A DNA stretch of 64,000 nt from Roseovarius sp. ZX-A-9 (GTDB lineage: Bacteria; Pseudomonadota; Alphaproteobacteria; Rhodobacterales; Rhodobacteraceae). The translations under genes were made by a program, and so were the position numbers. The notes below the pieces were generated by a model. That model was given only the letters and a program-made list of their open reading frames with translations, searched no databases and had not been told where the DNA came from. Below are positions 17,171 through 25,448 of the stretch, piece after piece. The stretch's first letter is position 1. The number at the start of each line of letters is the position of its first letter. The stretch spans positions 1 to 64,000 of the forward strand of contig NZ_JAPWHW010000018.1 of the NCBI RefSeq assembly GCF_028369135.1. Reading direction: 5' to 3'.

Positions 17171-17677
17171 ATGGAAAAAGATTCACCCACGACGATCGTT
17201 CTGCTCCGTCATGGGCGGACAACGTGGAATCGCGCCGGAATCCTTATTGGCCAGAAAGATATACCGCTCGATGCTGGCGGGCGACAGGAGGCAAAAAGCG
17301 CGGTCGGTTCGCTTGCCGGGATCGACGCCATCTACTCAAGTCCACTCTCGCGTTGCAGAGAGACTGCCAGCATCATCGGCGAGTGCCTCGAATTACCGGT
17401 GACGTTCATCCGTGGCCTCTCGGAACGGCATTGGGGTGCCTTCGAGGGTCGCCCAAAATCGGAGCGTAACAGGTCTCAAGATCCTGAGGGCGGCGAGAGC
17501 GCCGAGGCGTTCCGGGCGCGCGTAGAGGAAACGCTCCGCCATATCGTCGGCGCAAAGCCACTCATAGTCACGCATTCCGGCGTGATACGCCTTCTCTGCG
17601 CCCATCCGCACGAAGTGATTCCGCATGCCGAGCCGATCGAGTCGTCCTACGAGAAAGTCGCTTCGTTGCGACGCTAA
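17171..17677 (+). CDS. Histidine phosphatase family protein
   Basis: 168-residue phosphoglycerate-mutase-fold phosphatase. Complete catalytic set: IVLLRHGRTTWNRAG (Arg13, nucleophile His14), SSPLSRCRETAS (Arg61), LSERHWGAFEG (acid/base Glu85) and VTHSGVIRLL (second His, 135). Relatives include alpha-ribazole phosphatase and sugar- or nucleotide-monophosphatases; the pattern alone does not choose. Third gene of the cassette, 20 bases after the nucleotidyltransferase stop. It may clear a phosphorylated product of its two partners, which is inference. Confidence 0.82.
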   Translation: MEKDSPTTIVLLRHGRTTWNRAGILIGQKDIPLDAGGRQEAKSAVGSLAGIDAIYSSPLSRCRETASIIGECLELPVTFIRGLSERHWGAFEGRPKSERNRSQDPEGGESAEAFRARVEETLRHIVGAKPLIVTHSGVIRLLCAHPHEVIPHAEPIESSYEKVASLRR

Positions 17678-17929
17678 ATGACCGCCGTAAGCAACGATCG
17701 AGCGACCTGATCAAGTGACTACCAAATAGGAACATCTGTGTGTGTAGACGCCCAGAACATCTTCGCAATAAGTTGTCCTGCTGAAGATTGTGTAGGTTGT
17801 CGGCGAAGGTTGACCGAAAACTGTGCACTTGCAGCGAATTTCCGCTTTCCGCCCAACTCCCCCCCCTTCCCTCGCCAGCCTGTAGCCGCTACACCCCTTT
17901 ACGTGCCCCGAACACAGGACGCGTCGTGA

Positions 17930-18436
17930 ATGCCTCAACCTGCCCCACAGCCCGAAAATGCCCCGTTTCTGTCCGATCTGATGGAGATCGAGCCGGACTG
18001 GATCGACTATAACGGGCATCTCAACATGGCCTATTACACGGTGCTGTTTGATCGCGGGGCCGATCAGGTCTATCCGCTGATCGGGTTCGGGGCGGATTAT
18101 GCCGAAACGCGGAAGCTGACCACCTATACGGCCGAGTTTCATATCCGGTACATGCGCGAGCTGCATCTGGGCGATCGGGTGCGGGTGTCATTCCAGTTGA
18201 TTGATCATGACGCCAAACGCTTTCACAGTTTTCAGCATCTGTATCACGAAGATGGCTGGCTGGCGGCAACGGCCGAAGGGCTGACGCTGCATGTGGACAT
18301 GACCGGGCCGAAGGTGACACCGATGCCGGATGACATCATGGCCAGTCTCGGTGCGATGCAGGCCGCGCATGATGCCTTGCCACGCCCCGAGGGGATCGGG
18401 CGCAGGATCAGCATCCGCAACTCGATCCGGCGATAA
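17930..18436 (+). CDS. Thioesterase family protein (hotdog fold)
   Basis: 168 residues of the 4-hydroxybenzoyl-CoA thioesterase/FcbC-like hotdog group, which hydrolyse acyl-CoA thioesters in the cytoplasm. The key segment WIDYNGHLNMAYYTVLFDRG carries the usual D-x-x-G-H-x-N arrangement at residues 24-30; TYTAEFHIRYMRELHLGD follows as in the family. The ATG at 17930 overlaps the TGA in GTGAATG and has only a weak ribosome binding site. It is the first normal-composition gene after the cassette. Substrate unknown. Confidence 0.82.
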   Translation: MPQPAPQPENAPFLSDLMEIEPDWIDYNGHLNMAYYTVLFDRGADQVYPLIGFGADYAETRKLTTYTAEFHIRYMRELHLGDRVRVSFQLIDHDAKRFHSFQHLYHEDGWLAATAEGLTLHVDMTGPKVTPMPDDIMASLGAMQAAHDALPRPEGIGRRISIRNSIRR

Positions 18437-18544
18437 ACGCCCTCGACGGCGCGACGAGCCCTGGCCTGAAGCCTTGCCAGCTGAACCTGAGACGGGGTTA
18501 AGTGGCAACGCCGTGCAACAAATCAATATTGTCGGCGTCTCAAC

Positions 18545-18567
18545 GGAAACTCGTATTTCAAGTTTCC
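18545..18567. promoter_or_regulatory. 7-bp inverted repeat upstream of the dipeptide-type ABC operon
   Basis: GGAAACT at 18545-18551 and AGTTTCC at 18561-18567 enclose nine AT-rich bases, 92 bases before the first permease gene. It could be an operator or a small leader hairpin. A second short dyad, ACGTG/CACGT, lies nearer the gene at about 18609-18620. Confidence 0.35.
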
Positions 18568-18659
18568 CACGAAACGCTCTAAGCTGGGCCGTGTTGGCAG
18601 GGTTGCCGACGTGAACACGTGCTGACCAAGGAAGTGACGCGCTCCGCCATGCGACTGCC

Positions 18660-19619
18660 ATGCTGACGCTCCTGCTGCGCCGCCTCGTATTGGGGGCCAT
18701 CACCGTGGTGATCGTCTCGCTGCTGATCTTTGCGGGGGTCGAGGCATTGCCCGGCGATGCCTGCACCGCCTTCCTTGAACGCGAGGCGCAAGGCGCGCTG
18801 CTGGAGAAATGCCGCGTCGACCTGGGGCTCGATCGGTCGGCGTTCACACGCTATTTCGAATGGGCGGGCGGCGCCGTGCGGGGTGATTTCGGCATGTCGG
18901 CGGGCGGGACGGAACGCATCGCGACGCTGGTCACCGACCGGCTGAAGAACTCGGCCCTGCTGGCGGCCTGCGCGCTGGCCGTGGGGGTGCCGCTGGCGAT
19001 CCTGCTGGGGGTGATCACCGGGCTATGGCGCGACCGGCCCGTGGATCTGATCCTGTCCACATCGGCCATTCTGGCGATGACCATCCCCGAATTCGTCTCG
19101 GCCACGGTGCTGATCCTGATCTTCTCGGTCTGGCTGCGCTGGATACCGGGCATCGTGGTGGCGCCGGCGGATTATCCGATCTCGGCATTTTTCCCCGAGA
19201 TCATCCTGCCGATCATCGTGCTGTCGATGGTGATGACGGCGCATATCCTGCGCATGGTGCGGTCCTCGGTGATCGAGGTGATGGCGAGCGATTTCGTGCA
19301 GATGGCCACGCTCAAGGGCGTGCCCTACTGGCAGGTGGTGTTCCGCCACGCATTGCCCAGCGCGCTGCTGCCCGCGATCAACGTGGTGGCGCTGACGGTG
19401 GCGTGGCTGCTGGGCGGGGTGGTGGTGATCGAGGTGGTGTTCAACTATCCCGGCATGGGGCGGATGATGATCGACGCCATTTCCGACCGCGATCTGCCGG
19501 TGGTGCAGGCGATCACGCTGATCGTGGCCGTCACCTATGTGGGGGTGAACCTGACAGCGGACATCCTGACGATGCTGCTGAACCCGCGGCTGCGCACCTA
19601 CCATATGAGGCGGAGATGA
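18660..19619 (+). CDS. Dipeptide/oligopeptide-type ABC transporter permease (DppB-like)
   Basis: 319-residue inner membrane permease. It opens with LLLRRLVLGAITVVIVSLLI, a typical DppB first helix, and has the EAA-type cytoplasmic loop region VIEVMASDFVQMATLKGVP. About six membrane segments are visible. Substrate is probably a peptide, nickel or related compound; not determinable. It is the first of three genes (ATGA overlap with the second permease, one base to the ATPase). No solute-binding protein gene is next to the operon. Confidence 0.88.
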   Translation: MLTLLLRRLVLGAITVVIVSLLIFAGVEALPGDACTAFLEREAQGALLEKCRVDLGLDRSAFTRYFEWAGGAVRGDFGMSAGGTERIATLVTDRLKNSALLAACALAVGVPLAILLGVITGLWRDRPVDLILSTSAILAMTIPEFVSATVLILIFSVWLRWIPGIVVAPADYPISAFFPEIILPIIVLSMVMTAHILRMVRSSVIEVMASDFVQMATLKGVPYWQVVFRHALPSALLPAINVVALTVAWLLGGVVVIEVVFNYPGMGRMMIDAISDRDLPVVQAITLIVAVTYVGVNLTADILTMLLNPRLRTYHMRRR

Positions 19620-20503
19620 GCGGCGTGGCGCAGGCCCGGAGCAGTGGCCGCATGCAGCGGCTCTGGTGCGTGTTGCGCGACGTGGCGGCGCGCCCGTCGG
19701 GTGCGGTGGGGCTGTCGCTGGTGGGGTTTCACATCCTGCTGGCAGCGCTGGGACCGTGGCTCGTGCCCTATGACACCGGCGCGATGAGCTCTGGCGAAAT
19801 GCTGGAAACGCCAAGCATGGCGCATTGGATGGGGACCGATCACCTGGGCCGCGATATCGCGTCAAGGGTGATGCTGGGCGGGCGCGAAGCGCTGATCGTG
19901 ACCGGCCTTGCCACGCCGCTGGCGATGCTCTGGGGTGGGTTCACCGGGCTGGCGCTGGGGCTGGCGGGCGGGCGGATCGACGAGGCGATGATGCGCATTG
20001 TCGATGCGTTCCTGTCGCTGCCGGGCATCCTGATCCTGCTGGTGCTGGTGATGACCTTCGGCACCAGCAACGCGGTGCTTGTGCCGACGCTGGGCTTTCT
20101 TTTTGGCATACCGATCATCCGGGTGGCGCGGGCCGCCACGCATGAGGTGATCGCGCGCGATTTCGTCGCCGCCGCGCGGGCGCGCGGGCATGGTGCCATG
20201 ACGATCATCGCGGTCGAGTTGCTGCCCAATGTGCGCGATACGCTGATGGTCGAGGGCGCGATGCGCTGGTCCTGGATGCTGCTGGCCTTCTCGTCGCTCT
20301 CGTTCCTGGGCTTCGGCGTCGCGCCGCCGACGCCGGATTGGGGGCTGATGATCGCGGATGGGCGGATCTACATGAGCCTGGCGCTGTGGGGCGTACTGGG
20401 GCCGGTCATTGCGCTCAGTTCGCTGATCGTCGGCATCAATCTGGCGGCGGATGCGCTGGCCAAATCGCTGGGGATCGACCGCGCGCGCAAGGCGGTGATC
20501 TGA
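19616..20503 (+). CDS. Dipeptide/oligopeptide-type ABC transporter permease (DppC-like)
   Basis: 295 residues. Start ATG at 19616 overlaps the stop of the previous gene and follows GGCGGAG. Features of the DppC class: HWMGTDHLGRDIASRVMLGG near the N-terminus, five to six membrane helices, and the EAA loop HEVIARDFVAAARARGHG. It pairs with the DppB-like subunit to form the channel. Substrate as for its partner unknown. Confidence 0.88.
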   Translation: MSGVAQARSSGRMQRLWCVLRDVAARPSGAVGLSLVGFHILLAALGPWLVPYDTGAMSSGEMLETPSMAHWMGTDHLGRDIASRVMLGGREALIVTGLATPLAMLWGGFTGLALGLAGGRIDEAMMRIVDAFLSLPGILILLVLVMTFGTSNAVLVPTLGFLFGIPIIRVARAATHEVIARDFVAAARARGHGAMTIIAVELLPNVRDTLMVEGAMRWSWMLLAFSSLSFLGFGVAPPTPDWGLMIADGRIYMSLALWGVLGPVIALSSLIVGINLAADALAKSLGIDRARKAVI

Positions 20504-20504
20504 G

Positions 20505-22544
20505 ATGGGCGCGTCACCTCTTATCCAGATCAAGGGCCTCAGCGTCGGCTTTACCGGGCTTTCGGGGCGCACGCTGCCGGTGCTGCACGATGTCGATCTG
20601 AGCGTCGCACGCGGCCAGAGCGTCGGGCTGGTGGGCGAATCCGGATCAGGCAAGAGCACGCTGGCGCTGGCCGCGATGGGATACCTCAAATCCGGGCTGC
20701 GGCTGTTGAATGGGACGGTGCGCTTTGACGGGCACGACATGTTCGACCAGCGCCGCACCGGGCTGGAGGCGATCCGCGGCGGGCAGTTGGGCCTCGTGCC
20801 TCAGAATGCCGGGCAGTCCCTGACGCCGACGATCCGCATCGGCAAGCAGATGGCCGAGGCGCTGCGCCTGCACAGCCCCCTGCCCCGCGCCGATCACCGC
20901 GCGCGCGCGCTGGAATTGCTGGAACAGGTGCGCCTGCCCGACCCCGAGGCGATCTACCGGCGTTATGCTCATGAGCTGTCCGGCGGGCAGCAACAGCGGG
21001 TGGCGATTGCCATGGCGCTGGCGGGCGATCCCGATGCGTTGCTGCTGGACGAGCCGACGACCGGGCTGGATGTGACGACACAGGCGCATATCCTGGACCT
21101 GCTGCGCGATCTGGCGCAGGCGCGGCACATGGCGATGCTCTATGTCAGTCACGATCTGGGAGTGATCGCGCGCACCTGCGACCGGGTGATGGTGATGTAT
21201 GCGGGAGAAGTGGTGCTGGAGGGCGGCACGCGCGACGTGCTGCGCGCGCCCGTGCATCCCTATGCGCGCGGGCTTCTGGCCTCGATCCCGAAGCTGGCCG
21301 ACACGCATCTGCCGGTGGCGCTGGAGGGCCGCCCGCCAGCGCCCGGCGAGGGGCGCACGGGCTGTGCCTTTGCGCCGCGCTGTGCGCTGGCAAGCGATGA
21401 ATGCCGCGCCGCGCCGGTTGCGATGCAGACCGCGGCGCGCGGAATGCAGGCGCGCTGCCTGCATCACGAGCGCGTGGCCGCCCTGCCCCTCGGCGGGACT
21501 GGCGCGGCCCCCGTCCACACGGTACGCGACGGCCCCCCGGCGCTGGCGCTGGAAGATCTGGCCGTCTGCTATGCGCGGCCCGGTTTCTGGGACAAGCTGA
21601 CCGGTGCGGCGCCGCCCGTGGCGACGGTGCAGGGAATCACCACGCAGATCGCGCGCGGCGAGACGCTGGGTCTTGTGGGCGAAAGCGGCAGCGGCAAGTC
21701 AACGATCCTCAAGGCGATTGCCGGGCTTCTGGCGCCGCTGGCCGGCACCATCGCGCTGGATGGCAACACCCCGCTGCCGCCGCTGGTCGCCGCGCGCCGC
21801 CCGGCCCAGTTGCGCCGGGTTCAGCTGATATTTCAGAACCCCGATGACAGCCTCAACCCGCGTCACAGCGTGGCTCAGATACTGGCGCAGCCGCTGAAGC
21901 TCTATCACGGGTTGGGGGGCCCCGCCTTGAGGGCCCGGCAAGAGGCGCTGCTGGAACAGGTGCGGCTGGGCGCGCATTACCTTGACCGGCTGCCAAGGCA
22001 ATTGTCGGGGGGCGAGAAACAGCGCGTCGCCATCGCCCGCGCCTTTGCCGCCGATCCCGATATCGTTCTGTGCGACGAGGTGACATCGGCGCTGGATGTG
22101 TCGGTGCAGGCGGCGGTGCTGGAACTGCTGAACGATTTGAAGGCGGCGGCGGCGGCCACCTATGTCTTTGTCAGTCACGATCTGGCCGTCGTGCATGCGC
22201 TGGCGGACCGGGTTGCCGTCCTCTACCAGGGGCGGCTGTGCGAGATCGGGCCGACCGCCGCAGTCTATGGCCGTCCGTCGCATCCCTATACCGAGGTGCT
22301 GCTGGGCGCGGTGCTGGAGCCCGATCCCGATGCCGCGCCGCGCCTGCTGACCAATGATGCTGCCGACCTTGCGCCGCCCGCCACGGGCTGTCCGTTCCAG
22401 CGCCGGTGCCCGCGTCATATGGGGGCGGTCTGCGACACCGAAGTGCCGCCGCCGCGCAGCGGGCCGGACGGGCATGTGATCTATTGCCATCTGCCCGCCG
22501 AAGCGCTTGAGGCAGACATGGCACCGGGCGGGACCGCATCGTGA
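20505..22544 (+). CDS. Fused double ATPase of a dipeptide-type ABC transporter
   Basis: 679-residue protein joining DppD- and DppF-like ATPases in one chain. First domain: Walker A GESGSGKS at 44-51, LSGGQQQRVAIAMAL signature, LLLDEPTTGLD Walker B. Second domain: Walker A GESGSGKS at 392-399, LSGGEKQRVAIARAF, IVLCDEVTSALD. Each half ends in the Cys-containing oligopeptide C-terminal motif (GCAFAPRCALA; GCPFQRRCPRH). Fusions of this kind are common in alphaproteobacteria. It starts one base after the permease stop, so all three are one operon. Confidence 0.92.
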   Translation: MGASPLIQIKGLSVGFTGLSGRTLPVLHDVDLSVARGQSVGLVGESGSGKSTLALAAMGYLKSGLRLLNGTVRFDGHDMFDQRRTGLEAIRGGQLGLVPQNAGQSLTPTIRIGKQMAEALRLHSPLPRADHRARALELLEQVRLPDPEAIYRRYAHELSGGQQQRVAIAMALAGDPDALLLDEPTTGLDVTTQAHILDLLRDLAQARHMAMLYVSHDLGVIARTCDRVMVMYAGEVVLEGGTRDVLRAPVHPYARGLLASIPKLADTHLPVALEGRPPAPGEGRTGCAFAPRCALASDECRAAPVAMQTAARGMQARCLHHERVAALPLGGTGAAPVHTVRDGPPALALEDLAVCYARPGFWDKLTGAAPPVATVQGITTQIARGETLGLVGESGSGKSTILKAIAGLLAPLAGTIALDGNTPLPPLVAARRPAQLRRVQLIFQNPDDSLNPRHSVAQILAQPLKLYHGLGGPALRARQEALLEQVRLGAHYLDRLPRQLSGGEKQRVAIARAFAADPDIVLCDEVTSALDVSVQAAVLELLNDLKAAAAATYVFVSHDLAVVHALADRVAVLYQGRLCEIGPTAAVYGRPSHPYTEVLLGAVLEPDPDAAPRLLTNDAADLAPPATGCPFQRRCPRHMGAVCDTEVPPPRSGPDGHVIYCHLPAEALEADMAPGGTAS

Positions 22545-22627
22545 CATGCGGGCAATTCCGGCTTTCCCCCCGCTGCGCAGGCGTTTAGGTTGCCTCGACG
22601 ATCCACTTTGACCACTGGACCATTGCC

Positions 22628-23044
22628 ATGACCCGCTATGAATACAAGGTGCTTACCCCGCCCGCCAAAGGCGTCAAGGCACCGGGCCGGAAAACCGCCG
22701 AAGCGCGCCACGCCAACGCGGTAGAGCTGTTTCTGAACGAACAGGCCAGCGCGGGCTGGGAATATTTGCGTTCGGACATCCTGCCCAACATTGAACGGCA
22801 GGGGCTGACCTCCAGCCAGACGGTTTACCGCACCGTTATGGTGTTCCGCCGTCCGGTCGAGGATGCGGCCGAGATGGTGATCGCCGAGGCGCAGGCCGTT
22901 GCCGAAGCGCCAGCGCCGGTCGCGCCCGAAACGGCGCCTGTCGCTGAACCGCCGAGCCGCGACATGCCGGAGCCTGCCGAAACCGACCCGGCACCGGAAG
23001 CCGATCCCGGCCATGAGCCCGACGACGCGCCGCGCAAGCCGTAG
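22628..23044 (+). CDS. DUF4177 domain protein
   Basis: 138 residues. The first 75 match the small DUF4177 fold: MTRYEYKVLTPP at the start, LNEQASAGWEYLRSDIL and VYRTVMVFRRP. The remainder is a low-complexity acidic Ala/Pro/Glu tail of about 60 residues, probably disordered. No function is known for the domain. It stands 83 bases after the ABC operon on the same strand, and may be read separately. Confidence 0.75.
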   Translation: MTRYEYKVLTPPAKGVKAPGRKTAEARHANAVELFLNEQASAGWEYLRSDILPNIERQGLTSSQTVYRTVMVFRRPVEDAAEMVIAEAQAVAEAPAPVAPETAPVAEPPSRDMPEPAETDPAPEADPGHEPDDAPRKP

Positions 23045-23078
23045 CGACCGCCAAGGCGGCCACGCCGCGCCGCTGCTT

Positions 23079-23336
23079 TCAGCCGCTGACTTCGAGCGCC
23101 AGCGCGTGGATCTGCCCCATCAGGGTGGGACCGATGGCCGCATGCACCGCGCGGTGCTGCGCGATCCGGCTCTTGCCGCTCAGTTCCGGCGCACGCATCC
23201 GCACCCGAAAATGCGACTGCCCGCCTTCGGGATAGCCCGCATGACCGCGATGCGACTCACTTTCGTCGATGACTTCCAGATGCTCTGCCTGAAACGCTGC
23301 GAGCAGCGCCTCACGAATTTCCGCCGATCTGTTCAT
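23079..23336 (-). CDS. bolA: BolA family protein
   Basis: 85-residue BolA-type protein; relatives bind monothiol glutaredoxins and [2Fe-2S] clusters and affect stress and iron regulation. Seen: LEVIDESESHRGHAGYPEGG and QSHFRVRMRAPELSGKSRI, with the family His in HRAVHAAIG. Start ATG at 23336 (MNRSAEIREAL) follows GGAG at nine bases; an upstream start at 23363 is possible. Divergent from the J-protein gene, an arrangement I know from Rhodobacterales. Confidence 0.85.
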   Translation of the reverse strand: MNRSAEIREALLAAFQAEHLEVIDESESHRGHAGYPEGGQSHFRVRMRAPELSGKSRIAQHRAVHAAIGPTLMGQIHALALEVSG

Positions 23337-23522
23337 TTTTTCCACTCCACCCCTTCTCTTCACTGACCAATAGCCTAAGGTGCCCTGCTTGAAATCTGAA
23401 TCTCGAACCTGCAGGAAATCTGCAGGAGAGATTGGTTCGCAACCGTGTTTTTGGTTTTCTCTGTTTCAGTAAGGCCGAAAAATACATTAGACTTACCGCT
23501 CCGTTACGAAAAGAGGTGCCCG

Positions 23523-24146
23523 ATGACCAAATCCGATCCATTTGGCTTCGATATGTCCGTTTCATCCGCCAAGAAGAAGAACCCGCGTGGACGCCGGGGG
23601 ATGTCGGGCGCATCAGAGACATCAACGCGCTTGTGCGAACACGAGGGCTGTCAGGAGGCCGGCAAGTACCGCGCGCCCAAGGCGCCGGATGTGCTGGATG
23701 ACTATTACTGGTTCTGCCAGCAGCATGTGCGAGAGTACAACCTGAAGTGGAATTTCTTTGACGGCACCACCGAGGCCGAGATGAATGCCCAATTGTCCAA
23801 GGACAAGGTGTGGGAACGCGAGACCAAGCCGATGGGCGATCCCGAGGCGCGCGCCTGGGCCCGGCTGGGCATCGAGGACCCGCATCAGGTGCTGGGCGGC
23901 AACGCCACGCGCAACCCCGGCAAATCCCGCTCGGGCCAGCGCCGCCTGCCGCCGACCGAACGCCAGGCAATCGAGATTCTGGAGGCCGAGGACAATTGGT
24001 CCAAGGCCGATATCCGCAAGTCCTACAAATCGCTGATCAAGGTGCTGCACCCGGACATCAACGGCGGCGACCGCAGCCAGGAAGAGCAGCTACAACAGGT
24101 CGTGTGGGCCTGGGAGCAGATCAAGCAGAGCCGGAACTTCAAGTAG
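23523..24146 (+). CDS. J-domain co-chaperone with C-terminal J domain
   Basis: 207 residues. The J domain is at the C-terminus (about 150-207): WSKADIRKSYKSLIKVLHPD with HPD at 176-178. The N-terminal part carries Cys38, Cys43, Cys65 and His68 (LCEHEGCQ, WFCQQHV), spaced like a small metal site. Family members probably stimulate a DnaK partner; a specific client is unknown. ATG at 23523 has GAGGTGCCCG before it. In related genomes this gene is often followed by cobS and cobT, here separated by the 24.2-27.4 kb block. Confidence 0.85.
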   Translation: MTKSDPFGFDMSVSSAKKKNPRGRRGMSGASETSTRLCEHEGCQEAGKYRAPKAPDVLDDYYWFCQQHVREYNLKWNFFDGTTEAEMNAQLSKDKVWERETKPMGDPEARAWARLGIEDPHQVLGGNATRNPGKSRSGQRRLPPTERQAIEILEAEDNWSKADIRKSYKSLIKVLHPDINGGDRSQEEQLQQVVWAWEQIKQSRNFK

Positions 24147-24201
24147 AATTGGCAACGGGGCGCGCGCGCACCCCGCGCCCTTGGCGTTATCCAAACGTAA
24201 A

Positions 24202-24225
24202 AGAGCGGGCCGACCGGCCCGCTCT
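24202..24225. terminator. Bidirectional terminator hairpin
   Basis: Perfect 10-bp stem AGAGCGGGCC/GGCCCGCTCT with a GACC loop, between the converging J-protein and osmC-like genes. There is no long T-run on either side, but the position and strength make transcription termination likely for both strands. Confidence 0.7.
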
Positions 24226-24255
24226 GAAACAACTATCCAACGATTTCAGAAGCAA

Positions 24256-24681
24256 TCAGGATGCCAGCTTGGCATCCAGCGTGATCTCTGCATTCGAGGT
24301 TTTCGATATGGGGGTGTTTTTCCTGGTGGTCTCGGCGACCTGCTGGAAATCCGCATCGCTGATCCCAGGGACGCGCGCTGTCACAACCAGATGCACGTGG
24401 GTCACGGCCAAACCGCCAACGGCCTCGTCCAACGTAACCTGCGCCTTGGCATCAATCTGCTTGGCGGTCAGGCCCTTCTCGGCCAGAAGCTTCGACATCG
24501 TCATTGCGTAGGCGCCTGCATAGGCCGCGCCCATGAGCCCCTCGGGAGTGGCGCTGGATATGTCCTTGAACCGCTTATCAAGACCGTTGGCGTTGTCCTT
24601 CAGCACGCCGCTCTGGGTGCTGCTGGTTCCTTTGCCGTCCTTCAGATCGTCTTGCTTTTTGGGCGATGCGCTACGTTCCAC
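24256..24681 (-). CDS. OsmC-family protein lacking both catalytic cysteines
   Basis: 141 residues with the OsmC fold pattern (GKGTSSTQSGVL, PEGLMGAAYAGAYAMTMS, AEITLDAKLAS). OsmC proteins reduce organic hydroperoxides using two cysteines. In E. coli OsmC these lie in AAHAACFSM and AGCPVSQ; here the matching positions are Ala57 (AYAGAYAM) and Thr123 (KNTPISK), and the protein has no Cys at all. The Glu next to the first site is also changed (PEGL for PEEL). So peroxidase action by the known mechanism is impossible; binding or structural use is inferred. Start GTG at 24681 follows AGGAGGAG. Neighbour of secreted MsrB on the same strand. Confidence 0.8.
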   Translation of the reverse strand: MERSASPKKQDDLKDGKGTSSTQSGVLKDNANGLDKRFKDISSATPEGLMGAAYAGAYAMTMSKLLAEKGLTAKQIDAKAQVTLDEAVGGLAVTHVHLVVTARVPGISDADFQQVAETTRKNTPISKTSNAEITLDAKLAS

Positions 24682-24742
24682 TCAGTGGCTCCTCCTAAAT
24701 CGTCAATTTACCGGAAATATCCCGCTTCTGCGGGCTTACGCA

Positions 24743-24752
24743 GCGTTAACGC
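24743..24752. promoter_or_regulatory. 10-bp palindrome GCGTTAACGC upstream of the osmC-like gene
   Basis: A perfect palindrome 62 bases before the GTG of the osmC-like gene, between it and msrB. A small hairpin CCCGC/GCGGG (24721-24734) lies just beside it and might end the msrB transcript. Either could be chance in GC-rich DNA. Confidence 0.3.
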
Positions 24753-24852
24753 CACGTCATCGGAAAAGGTTCCACGAGATCGGAAGGTTTTTCGTGAGCC
24801 ACGGGCGCAGGCCGGGCTGGAGCAGCCGGAACCACCCCCTGCCCGCCATGCG

Positions 24853-25323
24853 CTATGCCGGTTTGAAGATCAGGCTGACACCGTTGAGACAGTGCCGTTT
24901 GCCCGTGGGCGCGGGCCCGTCATCAAAGATGTGGCCGAGGTGGCTGCCGCAGCGGCGGCAATGGCATTCGGTGCGAACCGCAAAGAAGCTGCGGTCGGCC
25001 TTGGTGCCGATGGCATTGGGCAAGGCTTTGTAGAAGCTGGGCCAGCCAGTGCCACTGTCGTATTTCGTGGAGGAAGGATACAGCGCCAGATCACAGCCCC
25101 GGCAATGATAGGTGCCGTCTGCGTATTGTTTGTCCAATGGCGAGCTGCCAGCGCGTTCGGTCGCCTCTTCGCGCATCACGGCATATTGGATATCGTTCAG
25201 CCGGGCGCGCCATTCGGCCTCTGTGCGGGTGATCTCGAAATCGCCTGCCCCCATCGAGGGGTGCGCCAGCGCGGTGACGGATCCGGCGGCCAGCACGGTC
25301 GCTATGAAATGACGTCTCTGCAT
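24853..25323 (-). CDS. msrB: Peptide-methionine (R)-S-oxide reductase, exported
   Basis: Repairs methionine-R-sulfoxide in oxidised proteins. 156 residues: a signal with a twin-arginine-like start (MQRRHFIATVLAAGSVTALA) and then a complete MsrB domain with YHCRGC (Cys74, Cys77) and HCRRC (Cys122, Cys125) binding zinc, SGTGWPSF, and the catalytic Cys145 in RHCLNGVSL. Export to the periplasm is predicted. The ATG at 25323 follows GAGGAGAG; an upstream open frame to 25419 is not used. Lies between the fasciclin and OsmC-like genes in a stress-related block. Confidence 0.9.
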   Translation of the reverse strand: MQRRHFIATVLAAGSVTALAHPSMGAGDFEITRTEAEWRARLNDIQYAVMREEATERAGSSPLDKQYADGTYHCRGCDLALYPSSTKYDSGTGWPSFYKALPNAIGTKADRSFFAVRTECHCRRCGSHLGHIFDDGPAPTGKRHCLNGVSLIFKPA

Positions 25324-25448
25324 GTCTTTCTCTCCTCTTCGTACGGGCAGCGCGGTCCATTCAATCTGGTGGTGGCGGGCCCGCATCACAAGGCACGGGC
25401 CCGCACGATCAGGTGACAATTGTTACCTGACCGGATTCGCCGGAGGGT

